Shown here piece by piece: positions 7,156-14,707 of a stretch of DNA of 64,000 bases (position 1 is the stretch's first letter; each line of letters begins with the position of its first letter). The DNA lies in contig JAENYZ010000001.1 in NCBI GenBank assembly GCA_016841525.1, positions 558,001-622,000 of the forward strand, given 5' to 3'. A program made the translations under genes and the position numbers. Under the pieces are notes generated by a model. That model was given only the letters and a program-made list of their open reading frames with translations, was not told the origin of the DNA and did no database searches. This DNA is from Anaerolineaceae bacterium. GTDB taxonomy: Bacteria > Chloroflexota > Anaerolineae > Anaerolineales > Anaerolineaceae.

Positions 7156-10100
7156 ATGAAAGCGTTAAAAGGAATTTTAAGGCGAAGGTTCAAAGGCGGA
7201 TTAAAGACACTGGTAACCTTTGCCGTTTTATGTATGATGGTGCTGCCGACAGTCCTCGTTCTGGCAGATGACGGCACCATCTTCCGGCGGAATGTGTCCC
7301 GCACACCCGATTATGAAACCGAGCATGCCGGCCTGCGCATGCTGCCTTTGTATGTGCCCCCACAAAATGCAGCTGGAGAATTAGTTTATGAGGGAATAGA
7401 TATTTATAATGCTGATGACGGTTTGTACGAAGAACGCGATTACGTCCAGCCGTTGATTGTGCATTATGTGGACGGTCCCGTGGAGGTACCCGAAGATTCA
7501 GGCGGATTCCCCGGTCACGGCGAGCGGGATGCCTTTGCAGGCGTTAGTCTGGATGGCGGACTGACCTGGAAAACGACCAACCTGTCCAAGTCTGCAGATC
7601 TGTCGTCCTTCAAATTTAAAGACGGAAAAACAGTGGTGAAATACCCCGGCGATGTCGGCCGCTCTTTCATTTCGTCTGACGGCAACCAGGTGCTGGTAGT
7701 ATGGGTCTCGCGTTACGCGGGCGGCGGCAGCCCGGCTTATGCCATGAGCGATGAAGAACGCGCTGCTGTTGCTGATTACCTTGTTACCAAGCGTGTCATC
7801 ACAGATGCCGCAGCCTGCACCGACGGCGACTTGATCACCACACCCTGCCCCTACCTGGAAGACCACTTTGGCGTTTCCGGTTCCCAGGGCTCTTCTGACC
7901 TGGCGGATGAGGGTTACCCAACCGTCGGGATCTTGCCCTACGCCGCCTTATGGACGGCACGCGGCGTCTTGATGCCCCCTGTTGCCGAAGGCGAAGCAAG
8001 CACATTTGTTTGGTTCAAACCTGAGCGACTGAGTTCTGCCAGGCGCGATGCCAATCGCCCTGAAGTTGCCTGTGTGAAAGGTGCTGGTTGTGCCATCACC
8101 TGGCAGGAAGACCCGGATGGAATCCGCCCCGGCGGCGGTGAAGGGCCTGGTGAGGGTTGGAGTGGTGCCGTCGCCCACCATGAAACCGATATCTGGTATT
8201 CCTATATTGACTGGGAAGATTTCCCACTGGTAGCGGATGCAACTGCTGGCTATGGAACTTTATACAACACAACCGGCGACCTTGCAGAATGGATTGCTGC
8301 TAACCCAACTGGTTCCCCCAGTGCAGCCATACCAATGGCAATGCCCGTGCGCGTCAGCGATGATGCCATGTGCCAAATTGGAGACAGCGACCCCTACTGT
8401 CAGATTGACTTTGATGGTAACGAAATAGCCGATTTCTGCGCTGACTCAGTACAGGTCACTATCGAAACTCCTGAGGGACCCACCCAGGATGTCGACATGT
8501 GCATCACCGAAGACGGCCGCCTGATGCGCGGCAACACCGCTTCCACCCGCGCCCGGCTGGGGCTGCACGGCTATTCCTCAGAATGTTTATATGACCCTGC
8601 TGACCCAACAGCCTGTCCGATTGACAGCGCCTGGTTTTACACCCTCTATGAAGAGAGCAAAGGCCTGGGTGATGAGGGCGAAGACGAGGATGTCCCAGAG
8701 GACCTGATCGATAAAGTCGATATGGGCAAGAACGTCTGGTACCACACCTTTGATATGAACACACCTGAAATGGTCTCGCAGGGTTTGATCATGAACCAAC
8801 CAGCGGTTTACATGGATGACTTCAGCAACCCTGAGGGTTTCCTGACGGCCTACGGCGACCTGGGTTACAACTTCTACCAGATCGACCCCGACCCGGTCTA
8901 CGAAACACTAGCAGGAATCACTACCACAACATTACTTCAATCTGAGATTGCCCGGCGCCCCAGCAACATCTCACAGGATTGGTATGATGCCGGCGAAACC
9001 GGCACAGTGGCTTTCCAGACCTGGAAGCAGGGTATCATCCGGCGCGGCGGCCCAGCAGACGTGATGGCACGACGCTTTGTGATGCCAGTGGAAGAGGGTG
9101 AAGAAGAATGCCATGACGAATATGAGTACTGCACAGATGAATATTTTGAATTGACGACCACCTACGAGTACCTGACCATCACGCAAGACTGTCATCTGGA
9201 GGAAGGGTATGTCTATTATGAACTGAATCCGGCTTATAAGCCAAATGCCTCCTGCAGTTTCAAACCAGATCAGTTGAAATGCTACCAATATATTGACCTG
9301 GACGGCAACCCAACTCATGAAGAGGGCATTTATCTCATCGAGGAAATTTGTGAGGATGTCGAAACCTGGGAGACCGTTGAGTTCTGTGAGCTAGAAGATC
9401 CAATGTGTGATATCACAGAAACCTTGAATCCGGTGGAATCCTGCGATGAAGGACCGACTTGTTCTATAGAAACCACCTGCGAACCGGTTGAAACCTGTGA
9501 TACAGAAGATCCAAACTGCCATGTGACAGAAGTCTGCACAGGCGGAGGCACGATTGATTACAAAGCGAACCCCTACGACTATACCAATATGGTCTGTGAA
9601 GATGCTGATGGTAACGATGCCTGGGCTTTCACTGATGGATTGAACCCACGCTATGTCAAGGGACTGTGTGCGGCGCCCGCCCTCAACATGTCCGGCAATA
9701 CCATCCTGACCAGTGAGACCTGCGGCGATGCCACCACCTGCCTGGATGCCTTCCCCTTCAACGAGTACTTTGACGATAAGGACATGACTGATGAAACAGA
9801 GGGCATTTCCAAAATATATGAATGGGAAATGACCGGCCCTGGCTATGGTGAAACCATTTCCGATACAACTATGACCAACCTGGATGACACCACCTGGGAG
9901 AACCCCTATGATATGGCTAAGGGTCACCGCGGCTTTATGACCGGCGACATGGTCATGCTGTTATATGCCTGGACGCCCAACTGGAATGCCCTCACCGGCG
10001 GCCACGACGTCGTCAATCTGTATATCCGCCGCTCCTTCGACGGCGGCGTTACCTGGAGCACTTTGCCAGCATCCTTTACCCATACTAACGACATCCCCTA

Positions 10101-10740
10101 CAGCGGCGATGGTACCACCACCTGCGAGTGGATGGATCCTGAAGGTGAGGAAACCCCGGTTTGTGTCGATTATGCTGCCGGCGCATTCGAGCAGGCACGC
10201 AACGTCTCACAGCTGCTGGGCTCACAGGTTACGGTTATCGACCCACGCTATGCCCCCACAACCCGCAGCATCACGGAAGTCTCTGTTAACACCGCCTCGC
10301 TGCCTGTTGGCTTTACAGCGCCGCTTTATCCAGATGATACCCGTGACCCCTCTCGCTATTTCATCGTCTATGAAACAGGCCTCAACAGCGCTTATGATGA
10401 GGGTGAAGCCACCCCGCTGGATCTATTCTACAGCCGGGCGGTCGATTGGGGTGATGACTACCTGGTCTGGCAGGATATTGCTGACACCTCCGCCTGCCTC
10501 CCCTCTGCCGACACTGAAGATGATTTCGATCTGACCGGTTTCTGCAACGAGTTTGACGCCCTGGAAGGCGATCGCCTGAACGAATCCGGTGAAGCCGCCA
10601 TTATGGGCTCACCGGGCGGTATGTTCCTGCAGGCCACCTGGAACCAGATTGACTTCACCAAGGAGGGCCTCGAGATCCTTTCAGATGCCATCTGGCGGCG
10701 TGTGCTGTTCCTGGATGATTACATCGCACCGCTGGATTGA
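7156..10740 (+). CDS. Giant secreted Asp-box (BNR/sialidase-like propeller) protein with Cys-rich insert
   Basis: A 1194-aa exported protein. ATG 7156 is chosen because GTG 7150 lies within the ribosome site AAAGGAG (7142-7148). The basic N-terminus (KALKGILRRRFKGG) precedes a hydrophobic core and signal cleavage near VLA-D (about residue 37). Two clear Asp-boxes, SLDGGLTWKT (about 132-141) and RSFDGGVTWST (about 957-967), frame the protein and suggest a BNR-type beta-propeller split by insertions. Residues about 725-800 are a Cys-rich insert with internal repetition (EDPMCDITE versus EDPNCHVTE, NPVESCDE versus EPVETCDT). Acidic throughout, with many Asp/Glu near Gly, hinting at calcium binding. 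No sialidase arginine triad could be assigned. It may be an extracellular glycan-binding or surface-layer protein; enzymatic activity is not supported. Confidence 0.8.
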   Translation: MKALKGILRRRFKGGLKTLVTFAVLCMMVLPTVLVLADDGTIFRRNVSRTPDYETEHAGLRMLPLYVPPQNAAGELVYEGIDIYNADDGLYEERDYVQPLIVHYVDGPVEVPEDSGGFPGHGERDAFAGVSLDGGLTWKTTNLSKSADLSSFKFKDGKTVVKYPGDVGRSFISSDGNQVLVVWVSRYAGGGSPAYAMSDEERAAVADYLVTKRVITDAAACTDGDLITTPCPYLEDHFGVSGSQGSSDLADEGYPTVGILPYAALWTARGVLMPPVAEGEASTFVWFKPERLSSARRDANRPEVACVKGAGCAITWQEDPDGIRPGGGEGPGEGWSGAVAHHETDIWYSYIDWEDFPLVADATAGYGTLYNTTGDLAEWIAANPTGSPSAAIPMAMPVRVSDDAMCQIGDSDPYCQIDFDGNEIADFCADSVQVTIETPEGPTQDVDMCITEDGRLMRGNTASTRARLGLHGYSSECLYDPADPTACPIDSAWFYTLYEESKGLGDEGEDEDVPEDLIDKVDMGKNVWYHTFDMNTPEMVSQGLIMNQPAVYMDDFSNPEGFLTAYGDLGYNFYQIDPDPVYETLAGITTTTLLQSEIARRPSNISQDWYDAGETGTVAFQTWKQGIIRRGGPADVMARRFVMPVEEGEEECHDEYEYCTDEYFELTTTYEYLTITQDCHLEEGYVYYELNPAYKPNASCSFKPDQLKCYQYIDLDGNPTHEEGIYLIEEICEDVETWETVEFCELEDPMCDITETLNPVESCDEGPTCSIETTCEPVETCDTEDPNCHVTEVCTGGGTIDYKANPYDYTNMVCEDADGNDAWAFTDGLNPRYVKGLCAAPALNMSGNTILTSETCGDATTCLDAFPFNEYFDDKDMTDETEGISKIYEWEMTGPGYGETISDTTMTNLDDTTWENPYDMAKGHRGFMTGDMVMLLYAWTPNWNALTGGHDVVNLYIRRSFDGGVTWSTLPASFTHTNDIPYSGDGTTTCEWMDPEGEETPVCVDYAAGAFEQARNVSQLLGSQVTVIDPRYAPTTRSITEVSVNTASLPVGFTAPLYPDDTRDPSRYFIVYETGLNSAYDEGEATPLDLFYSRAVDWGDDYLVWQDIADTSACLPSADTEDDFDLTGFCNEFDALEGDRLNESGEAAIMGSPGGMFLQATWNQIDFTKEGLEILSDAIWRRVLFLDDYIAPLD

Positions 10741-10806
10741 CCCTAACAACGCAGCGAGCATGGCAGCTTTAGAGCACTGAACAACTATTACTAAATCGGA
10801 TTAACT

Positions 10807-10832
10807 GCCGGCTCCCCGAAATAGGAGCCGGC
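10807..10832 (+). terminator. Hairpin between the Asp-box and Kelch protein genes
   Basis: A perfect 9-bp GC-rich stem (GCCGGCTCC/GGAGCCGGC) lies 67 bases after the upstream stop. It lacks a T-run, so it may be a weak terminator or a 3' stabiliser within one transcript. Confidence 0.45.
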
Positions 10833-10868
10833 AATCCGTATCCTGGCACCAAAAAAAGAGGAAAGCAT

Positions 10869-12482
10869 ATGCGATTTAAACTTTGGCATGCATTGACCAT
10901 AACACTATTCTTAATCTCCCTGTCCAGCGCTGCCTTTGCGGCACATATACCCCAGGAAGATGTCGCCGAAATCCTGCTGATCGGCGATGCGACAGCCTCA
11001 GCCTGCAGCGGCCTGACTCACACTTATTACCTGGAAGTCGTCAACGCCACAGCCCAGGAAGAGACGGTGAATTTCAGCACCGATGGAAATACCTGGCAGA
11101 CCACCATTGAACCCACCACACTGCTTTTGTCAGCTGGCGAGTCCGAATTTGTCGCGGTGACGGTCCTGGTACCCCTCACAGCCCTTCCGGGTGATGTGGA
11201 TGAGGCTGTGATCACCGCAACCGGTCTATCCACCGAGTTATCGGATACTGCTACGTTGACCACCCGCACTGCTCTTGCCCAGGGTTGGGAGGATGCTGCC
11301 GGCAGCCCCGAGGGACGCGGTACCTATGGGCACTCCATGGTTTACTGGGATGGAAAATTATACAAAATTGGTGGGACTGGTTATGTGGATGACGTACGTG
11401 GCGACCGTCCCTGGCTGGATATTTATGATATATCAACAGATAGCTGGAGTCAGGGATCGGATATGGATACCGGGCGCTCTTTCATCGACTGTCAGGCGAT
11501 CGATCTGACCGGTTCGGAGCCAAAGATCTACTGTGCAGGTGGTTACCGCTCTTCTGCCAAAAAAGCTTTGTTTATCTATGATATCAACACTGACAATTGG
11601 AGTACTGGGGAAGAGCTTCCAGACCCGCGCTACAGCTATGCCAGCATTGTCCATGATAACAAGTACTATATCATCGGTGGCATAAATACAACAGCGACCG
11701 GTACGGTGTTTGTTTATGACCCTGCGATGGATACCTGGGACACTACAAAGTCCCCAATGGCAGCCCCACGAAGTTACTTTTCAGCTGGATTTATAGATGG
11801 AATGATTGTAGCTGTCGGTGGCTTTGACTCAGCCCCCTTATCTTCTGTGGAACTTTATGATATTGCTGCGGATGAATGGTCTGCCGCTGAACCCTTACCA
11901 ACTACCTGGGTCAATGCAGCTGATGGTGTCATCGCTGACCGATTTCTGCTCATTGTCGGCGGCGGAGAGACAGGGACTACCTCAGGATCCAACCGTGCTC
12001 ATCTTTACGATATAGAACAGGACAGCTGGAGTTTGCTGCCTTTGTTCAATCACAGCGTTTATGGATCTGAAGGTGCTGGCGATGGAAATGATTTTTGGGT
12101 GGTGTCTGGCAGAATCTATGAAGATGATGCTTTTTCCAACAGTACCTATAACACCCACATGGTCAGGTGCGGCGGCTCATGTACACCGGTAAGTGGGGTC
12201 GATTTTACATGGGAACCGCTAATGCCCCAAGGAGGTGAGCTGGTCACGTTTACAGCCACTGTGGCTGAAGGGTCACCACCCTTTAGTTATCTATGGGATT
12301 TTGGCGATGGAACCTATGGAAGCACTGATGTGATTGACCATACTTACATCACAAACGGTACATTCACCGTAGATTTAGCTGTCACGAACTGCTATGGGTC
12401 TTCAACAACCTTTGCAACTCATGAAGTAAATGTTCTTGGGGGACCAGCGTATGAGATTTATTTGCCATTAATTCTCAGATAA
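10869..12482 (+). CDS. Secreted Kelch-repeat protein with PKD domain, ends EIYLPLILR
   Basis: A 537-aa exported protein with a signal peptide (about 1-24, cleavage after AFA). Residues 28-135 form an Ig-like domain. Residues about 140-430 carry six Kelch-type blades, seen as repeated GG plus YD...W motifs (YKIGG, YCAGG, YIIGG, VAVGG, LIVGGG each followed by a blade ending W). Residues about 440-525 form a PKD domain with the signature LWDFGDGT and DHTY. The last residues are YLPLILR, the same C-terminal form as the 4758 protein. Ribosome site GAGGAAAG precedes ATG 10869. No catalytic residues seen. A carbohydrate- or protein-binding surface role is inferred. Confidence 0.85.
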   Translation: MRFKLWHALTITLFLISLSSAAFAAHIPQEDVAEILLIGDATASACSGLTHTYYLEVVNATAQEETVNFSTDGNTWQTTIEPTTLLLSAGESEFVAVTVLVPLTALPGDVDEAVITATGLSTELSDTATLTTRTALAQGWEDAAGSPEGRGTYGHSMVYWDGKLYKIGGTGYVDDVRGDRPWLDIYDISTDSWSQGSDMDTGRSFIDCQAIDLTGSEPKIYCAGGYRSSAKKALFIYDINTDNWSTGEELPDPRYSYASIVHDNKYYIIGGINTTATGTVFVYDPAMDTWDTTKSPMAAPRSYFSAGFIDGMIVAVGGFDSAPLSSVELYDIAADEWSAAEPLPTTWVNAADGVIADRFLLIVGGGETGTTSGSNRAHLYDIEQDSWSLLPLFNHSVYGSEGAGDGNDFWVVSGRIYEDDAFSNSTYNTHMVRCGGSCTPVSGVDFTWEPLMPQGGELVTFTATVAEGSPPFSYLWDFGDGTYGSTDVIDHTYITNGTFTVDLAVTNCYGSSTTFATHEVNVLGGPAYEIYLPLILR

Positions 12483-12508
12483 AGTTTTCTGAAATATCTG
12501 CAAAATAA

Positions 12509-12540
12509 GGGCTGCTCACAGACGGTGAGCAGCCCTCTCC
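12509..12540 (+). terminator. Intrinsic terminator after the Kelch gene
   Basis: An 11-bp perfect stem (GGGCTGCTCAC/GTGAGCAGCCC) with a 5-base loop, followed by a pyrimidine-rich TCTCCATTT. Confidence 0.7.
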
Positions 12541-12741
12541 ATTTGATATTTATTGGGTTATGAACAATAATTTTGACCAACAATAGTTTCCCTTGTAAAT
12601 TACCAGAATTTTCAATACAAGACTGTCGTTTATAATATAATGAAACCATATCCTTTACATCTTTGGATACGAAAAATCTATTAAGTTACTATTCAATATT
12701 TGTAACAAAAACCGACCTTATCCGTCTTAAAAGGTAGCAAT

Positions 12742-13308
12742 ATGCAAAAAATGGATGAAAATCCAGAAAACCACCTATTGTCTTTGGCGGCCCAAGGAGA
12801 TAAGCTGGCGTACGGGATGTTATACACAAAGTATTTAGACGAAATCTATCGCTTTGTGCTGTTTAAAGTCGGTTCAGAGCTGACTGCTGAGGACATAACA
12901 GAGGAAGCCTTTTTAAAGACCTGGGAAAGATTGCCCAAGATCTACAAAAAGGACGGAAAAATCGATAATTTTCGTGCCTGGCTGTACCGTACGGCGAATA
13001 ACCTCGTGATTGATCATTACCGCAAGAAAAAACCAGCCGATAACATCGAAGATACAAGGCCAAGTTTTGCCCCCAGGCCAGAAGATATTGCTCAAAGACA
13101 CGAGATATCAAGAGAACTGACGCAGTCAATCAAAGAACTGGACCCGGAATATCAGCAGATTATCCTACTGAGGGTGGTCAATGAGCTACCGCACAAGGAA
13201 ATCGCTGCAATCATGAACATCACTGAAGGAAACGCCCGGGTCTTATTATTTCGAGCCTTGAAGAAGTTGAAAGAAATTTTGAAAGAGAAGGAAGGCAGTC
13301 ATGCCTGA
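12742..13308 (+). CDS. ECF-type RNA polymerase sigma factor
   Basis: A 188-aa sigma-70 family protein with only regions 2 and 4, as in extracytoplasmic-function sigmas. Region 2 spans about 15-95 (LYTKYLDEIYRFVLFKVG, then AEDITEEAFLKTW and NFRAWLYRTANNLVIDHYR). Region 4 spans about 125-180, with the helix-turn-helix LPHKEIAAIMNITEGNARVL. Length is typical. ATG 12742 follows AAAGGTAGC. The stop overlaps the next gene by 8 bases, so the two are translationally coupled and the neighbour is its likely membrane partner. Targets are unknown; upstream secreted-protein genes and its own operon are candidates by inference. No GGAAC-type -35 was seen before its own gene. Confidence 0.92.
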   Translation: MQKMDENPENHLLSLAAQGDKLAYGMLYTKYLDEIYRFVLFKVGSELTAEDITEEAFLKTWERLPKIYKKDGKIDNFRAWLYRTANNLVIDHYRKKKPADNIEDTRPSFAPRPEDIAQRHEISRELTQSIKELDPEYQQIILLRVVNELPHKEIAAIMNITEGNARVLLFRALKKLKEILKEKEGSHA

Positions 13309-14212
13309 AATGAAAATAGAAGAAGCTTTAGAAATTTGTATTGAAAAACTGAATAAAAAAACAGCCTCGGTTGAAGAGTGTTTGGCTGAATTTCCAGAAC
13401 ATGCGGCTGAGCTCAGCGAATTGCTCCCACTATCCTATTCATTAAAAAATTTGCAGGGTATCAAGCCCTCAGCGCGCTTCACCGTCAATGCCAATCATCG
13501 GCTGGCAGCAAAATTATCGGATCATCCTGTAACGTTTGGGGCATTTGTACGTCATATATTTCAGAAACAAACGAATCAACCAACCAGGAGTTTTGGTATG
13601 TCCCAAATAATTGTATCCATAATTTTAGCGGTATCCTTGCTATTAGGCGGTTCTGCAGCTGTTAACGCCTCAGGTCCCGGTGACTTGCTCTATGAAATTG
13701 ACCGAAGCGTTGAACTTATTCGCTTACGATTGACAGGCAACCCGGAAAAAGCTGCTGCCCTTCGAGTGGAATACGCCACCGAACGTCTCGAAGAAGCAGA
13801 GATGAAGCTGAGAAGAGGCGATATGGAGAACGCCTTAAAAGCTATGGACGCCTACAGTTCAATGGTCGATGAAGTCATTGACGAGAAACAAGTTTTGAAC
13901 CGTGAAGAAGTCAGAACGATGACCCAGGAAGAGGGCGCACTGCAGGCAGGCACATTAGATCGGATCAGGCTCAGCCAACCCGAAGATGCCCAGGCACGCA
14001 GCGCCTTCCAGAAGGCTCTTCAAAGAGCAAACATGGGTGTTGATGCCCTCTTTGGCCCATTTGAAGGCGCACCGCAGGGTCCATCAGAAGACGTGCCGCA
14101 AGGCCCAGCTTCCGATGATGCCCAGGGTCCCACTGAAGATGGACCCCAGGCTCCTCCAGAGGATGCGCCTCAAGGCCCCACAGATAGCCCACCCTACGGT
14201 CCAAAGCCATAG
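13301..14212 (+). CDS. DUF5667-domain membrane protein, probable anti-sigma partner with repetitive Pro-rich tail
   Basis: A 303-aa protein whose start overlaps the sigma gene by 8 bases. The N-terminal about 95 residues are cytosolic and predicted helical (EALEICIEKLNKKTASVEE ... EHAAELSELLPL), the position an anti-sigma domain would take, though no zinc HxxxCxxC motif is present. One membrane segment lies at about 100-124. Outside follows a DUF5667-like helical domain (GDLLYEIDRSVELIRLRLTG ... YATERLEEAEMKLRRGD). The last about 50 residues are a tandem Pro/Gly/Gln/Asp repeat (APQGPSEDVPQGP-like units), probably wall-spanning. The pairing with an ECF gene supports a regulatory role; the anti-sigma activity itself is inferred. 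Confidence 0.75.
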   Translation: MPEMKIEEALEICIEKLNKKTASVEECLAEFPEHAAELSELLPLSYSLKNLQGIKPSARFTVNANHRLAAKLSDHPVTFGAFVRHIFQKQTNQPTRSFGMSQIIVSIILAVSLLLGGSAAVNASGPGDLLYEIDRSVELIRLRLTGNPEKAAALRVEYATERLEEAEMKLRRGDMENALKAMDAYSSMVDEVIDEKQVLNREEVRTMTQEEGALQAGTLDRIRLSQPEDAQARSAFQKALQRANMGVDALFGPFEGAPQGPSEDVPQGPASDDAQGPTEDGPQAPPEDAPQGPTDSPPYGPKP

Positions 14213-14350
14213 TCACTAGACAACAGAGATATCAATACAAAGGATCAAACGAACATATTGAATGATTGATTGACAAATAAAAAATTTATATAGGTACCTC
14301 CATCCTCATTAGGAAACCTTAACCCCCTTGACAGGTTTCCAACCAAACCT

Positions 14351-14385
14351 AGAGACGCATCCCCCCTGTGCGTCTCTATGGTTTT
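14351..14385 (+). terminator. Intrinsic terminator of the sigma/DUF5667 operon
   Basis: A perfect 9-bp stem AGAGACGCA/TGCGTCTCT with a C-rich loop, followed shortly by GGTTTT. Confidence 0.65.
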
Positions 14386-14514
14386 AATAACACTTAATCA
14401 TTTCAAATACCAGTCTAGTGAGAATTTTTATATTCAGATGTTTCGCCTAAATATGTGAAATAATCAAACAGAAGGTGTCCAATAACATTGTGAAACGATG
14501 ATTTTTCGGGGATT

Positions 14515-14536
14515 GGGGCTCAGCATGCTGAGCCCC
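14515..14536. repeat. 22-bp perfect palindrome of the TGTAGGGGC... dispersed type
   Basis: GGGGCTCAGCATGCTGAGCCCC followed by TACA. On the minus strand it reads TGTAGGGGCTC..., a form I recall as a widespread short dispersed palindrome in many bacterial genomes. Confidence 0.65.
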
Positions 14537-14707
14537 TACAAATTAATTTAATTTATTTTATTATGCTAAAATATTGAGGGATGAAGATGAATTTCCTTTG
14601 ATTTTGTATTAAAAACACCCTCTGAACAACAAGGGCACGACTGTCTTCGAAATCTCGATACTACATGCCGTGCCCTTGCGTTTGTTATTAACAATTTCCC
14701 GTGAATA

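Larger units (their letters stand above)
14213..14707. other. 495-base non-coding region between converging genes with four hairpins
   Basis: It contains a hairpin at 14311-14340 (GGAAACCT stem), a terminator at 14351, a 22-bp perfect palindrome at 14515 and an inverted repeat AAGGGCACG (14631-14639) with CGTGCCCTT (14669-14677), the last probably serving the minus-strand protease gene. No credible gene. Confidence 0.55.

Noticed and set aside
9391-9927. 178-codon minus-strand frame inside the giant secreted protein gene
   Set aside because: Antisense to a well-supported coding region; composition is that of a reversed coding frame.
7156-10740. Sialidase
   Set aside because: Two Asp-boxes are present but I could not identify the arginine triad or the Tyr/Glu nucleophile pair, so no enzymatic call is made.
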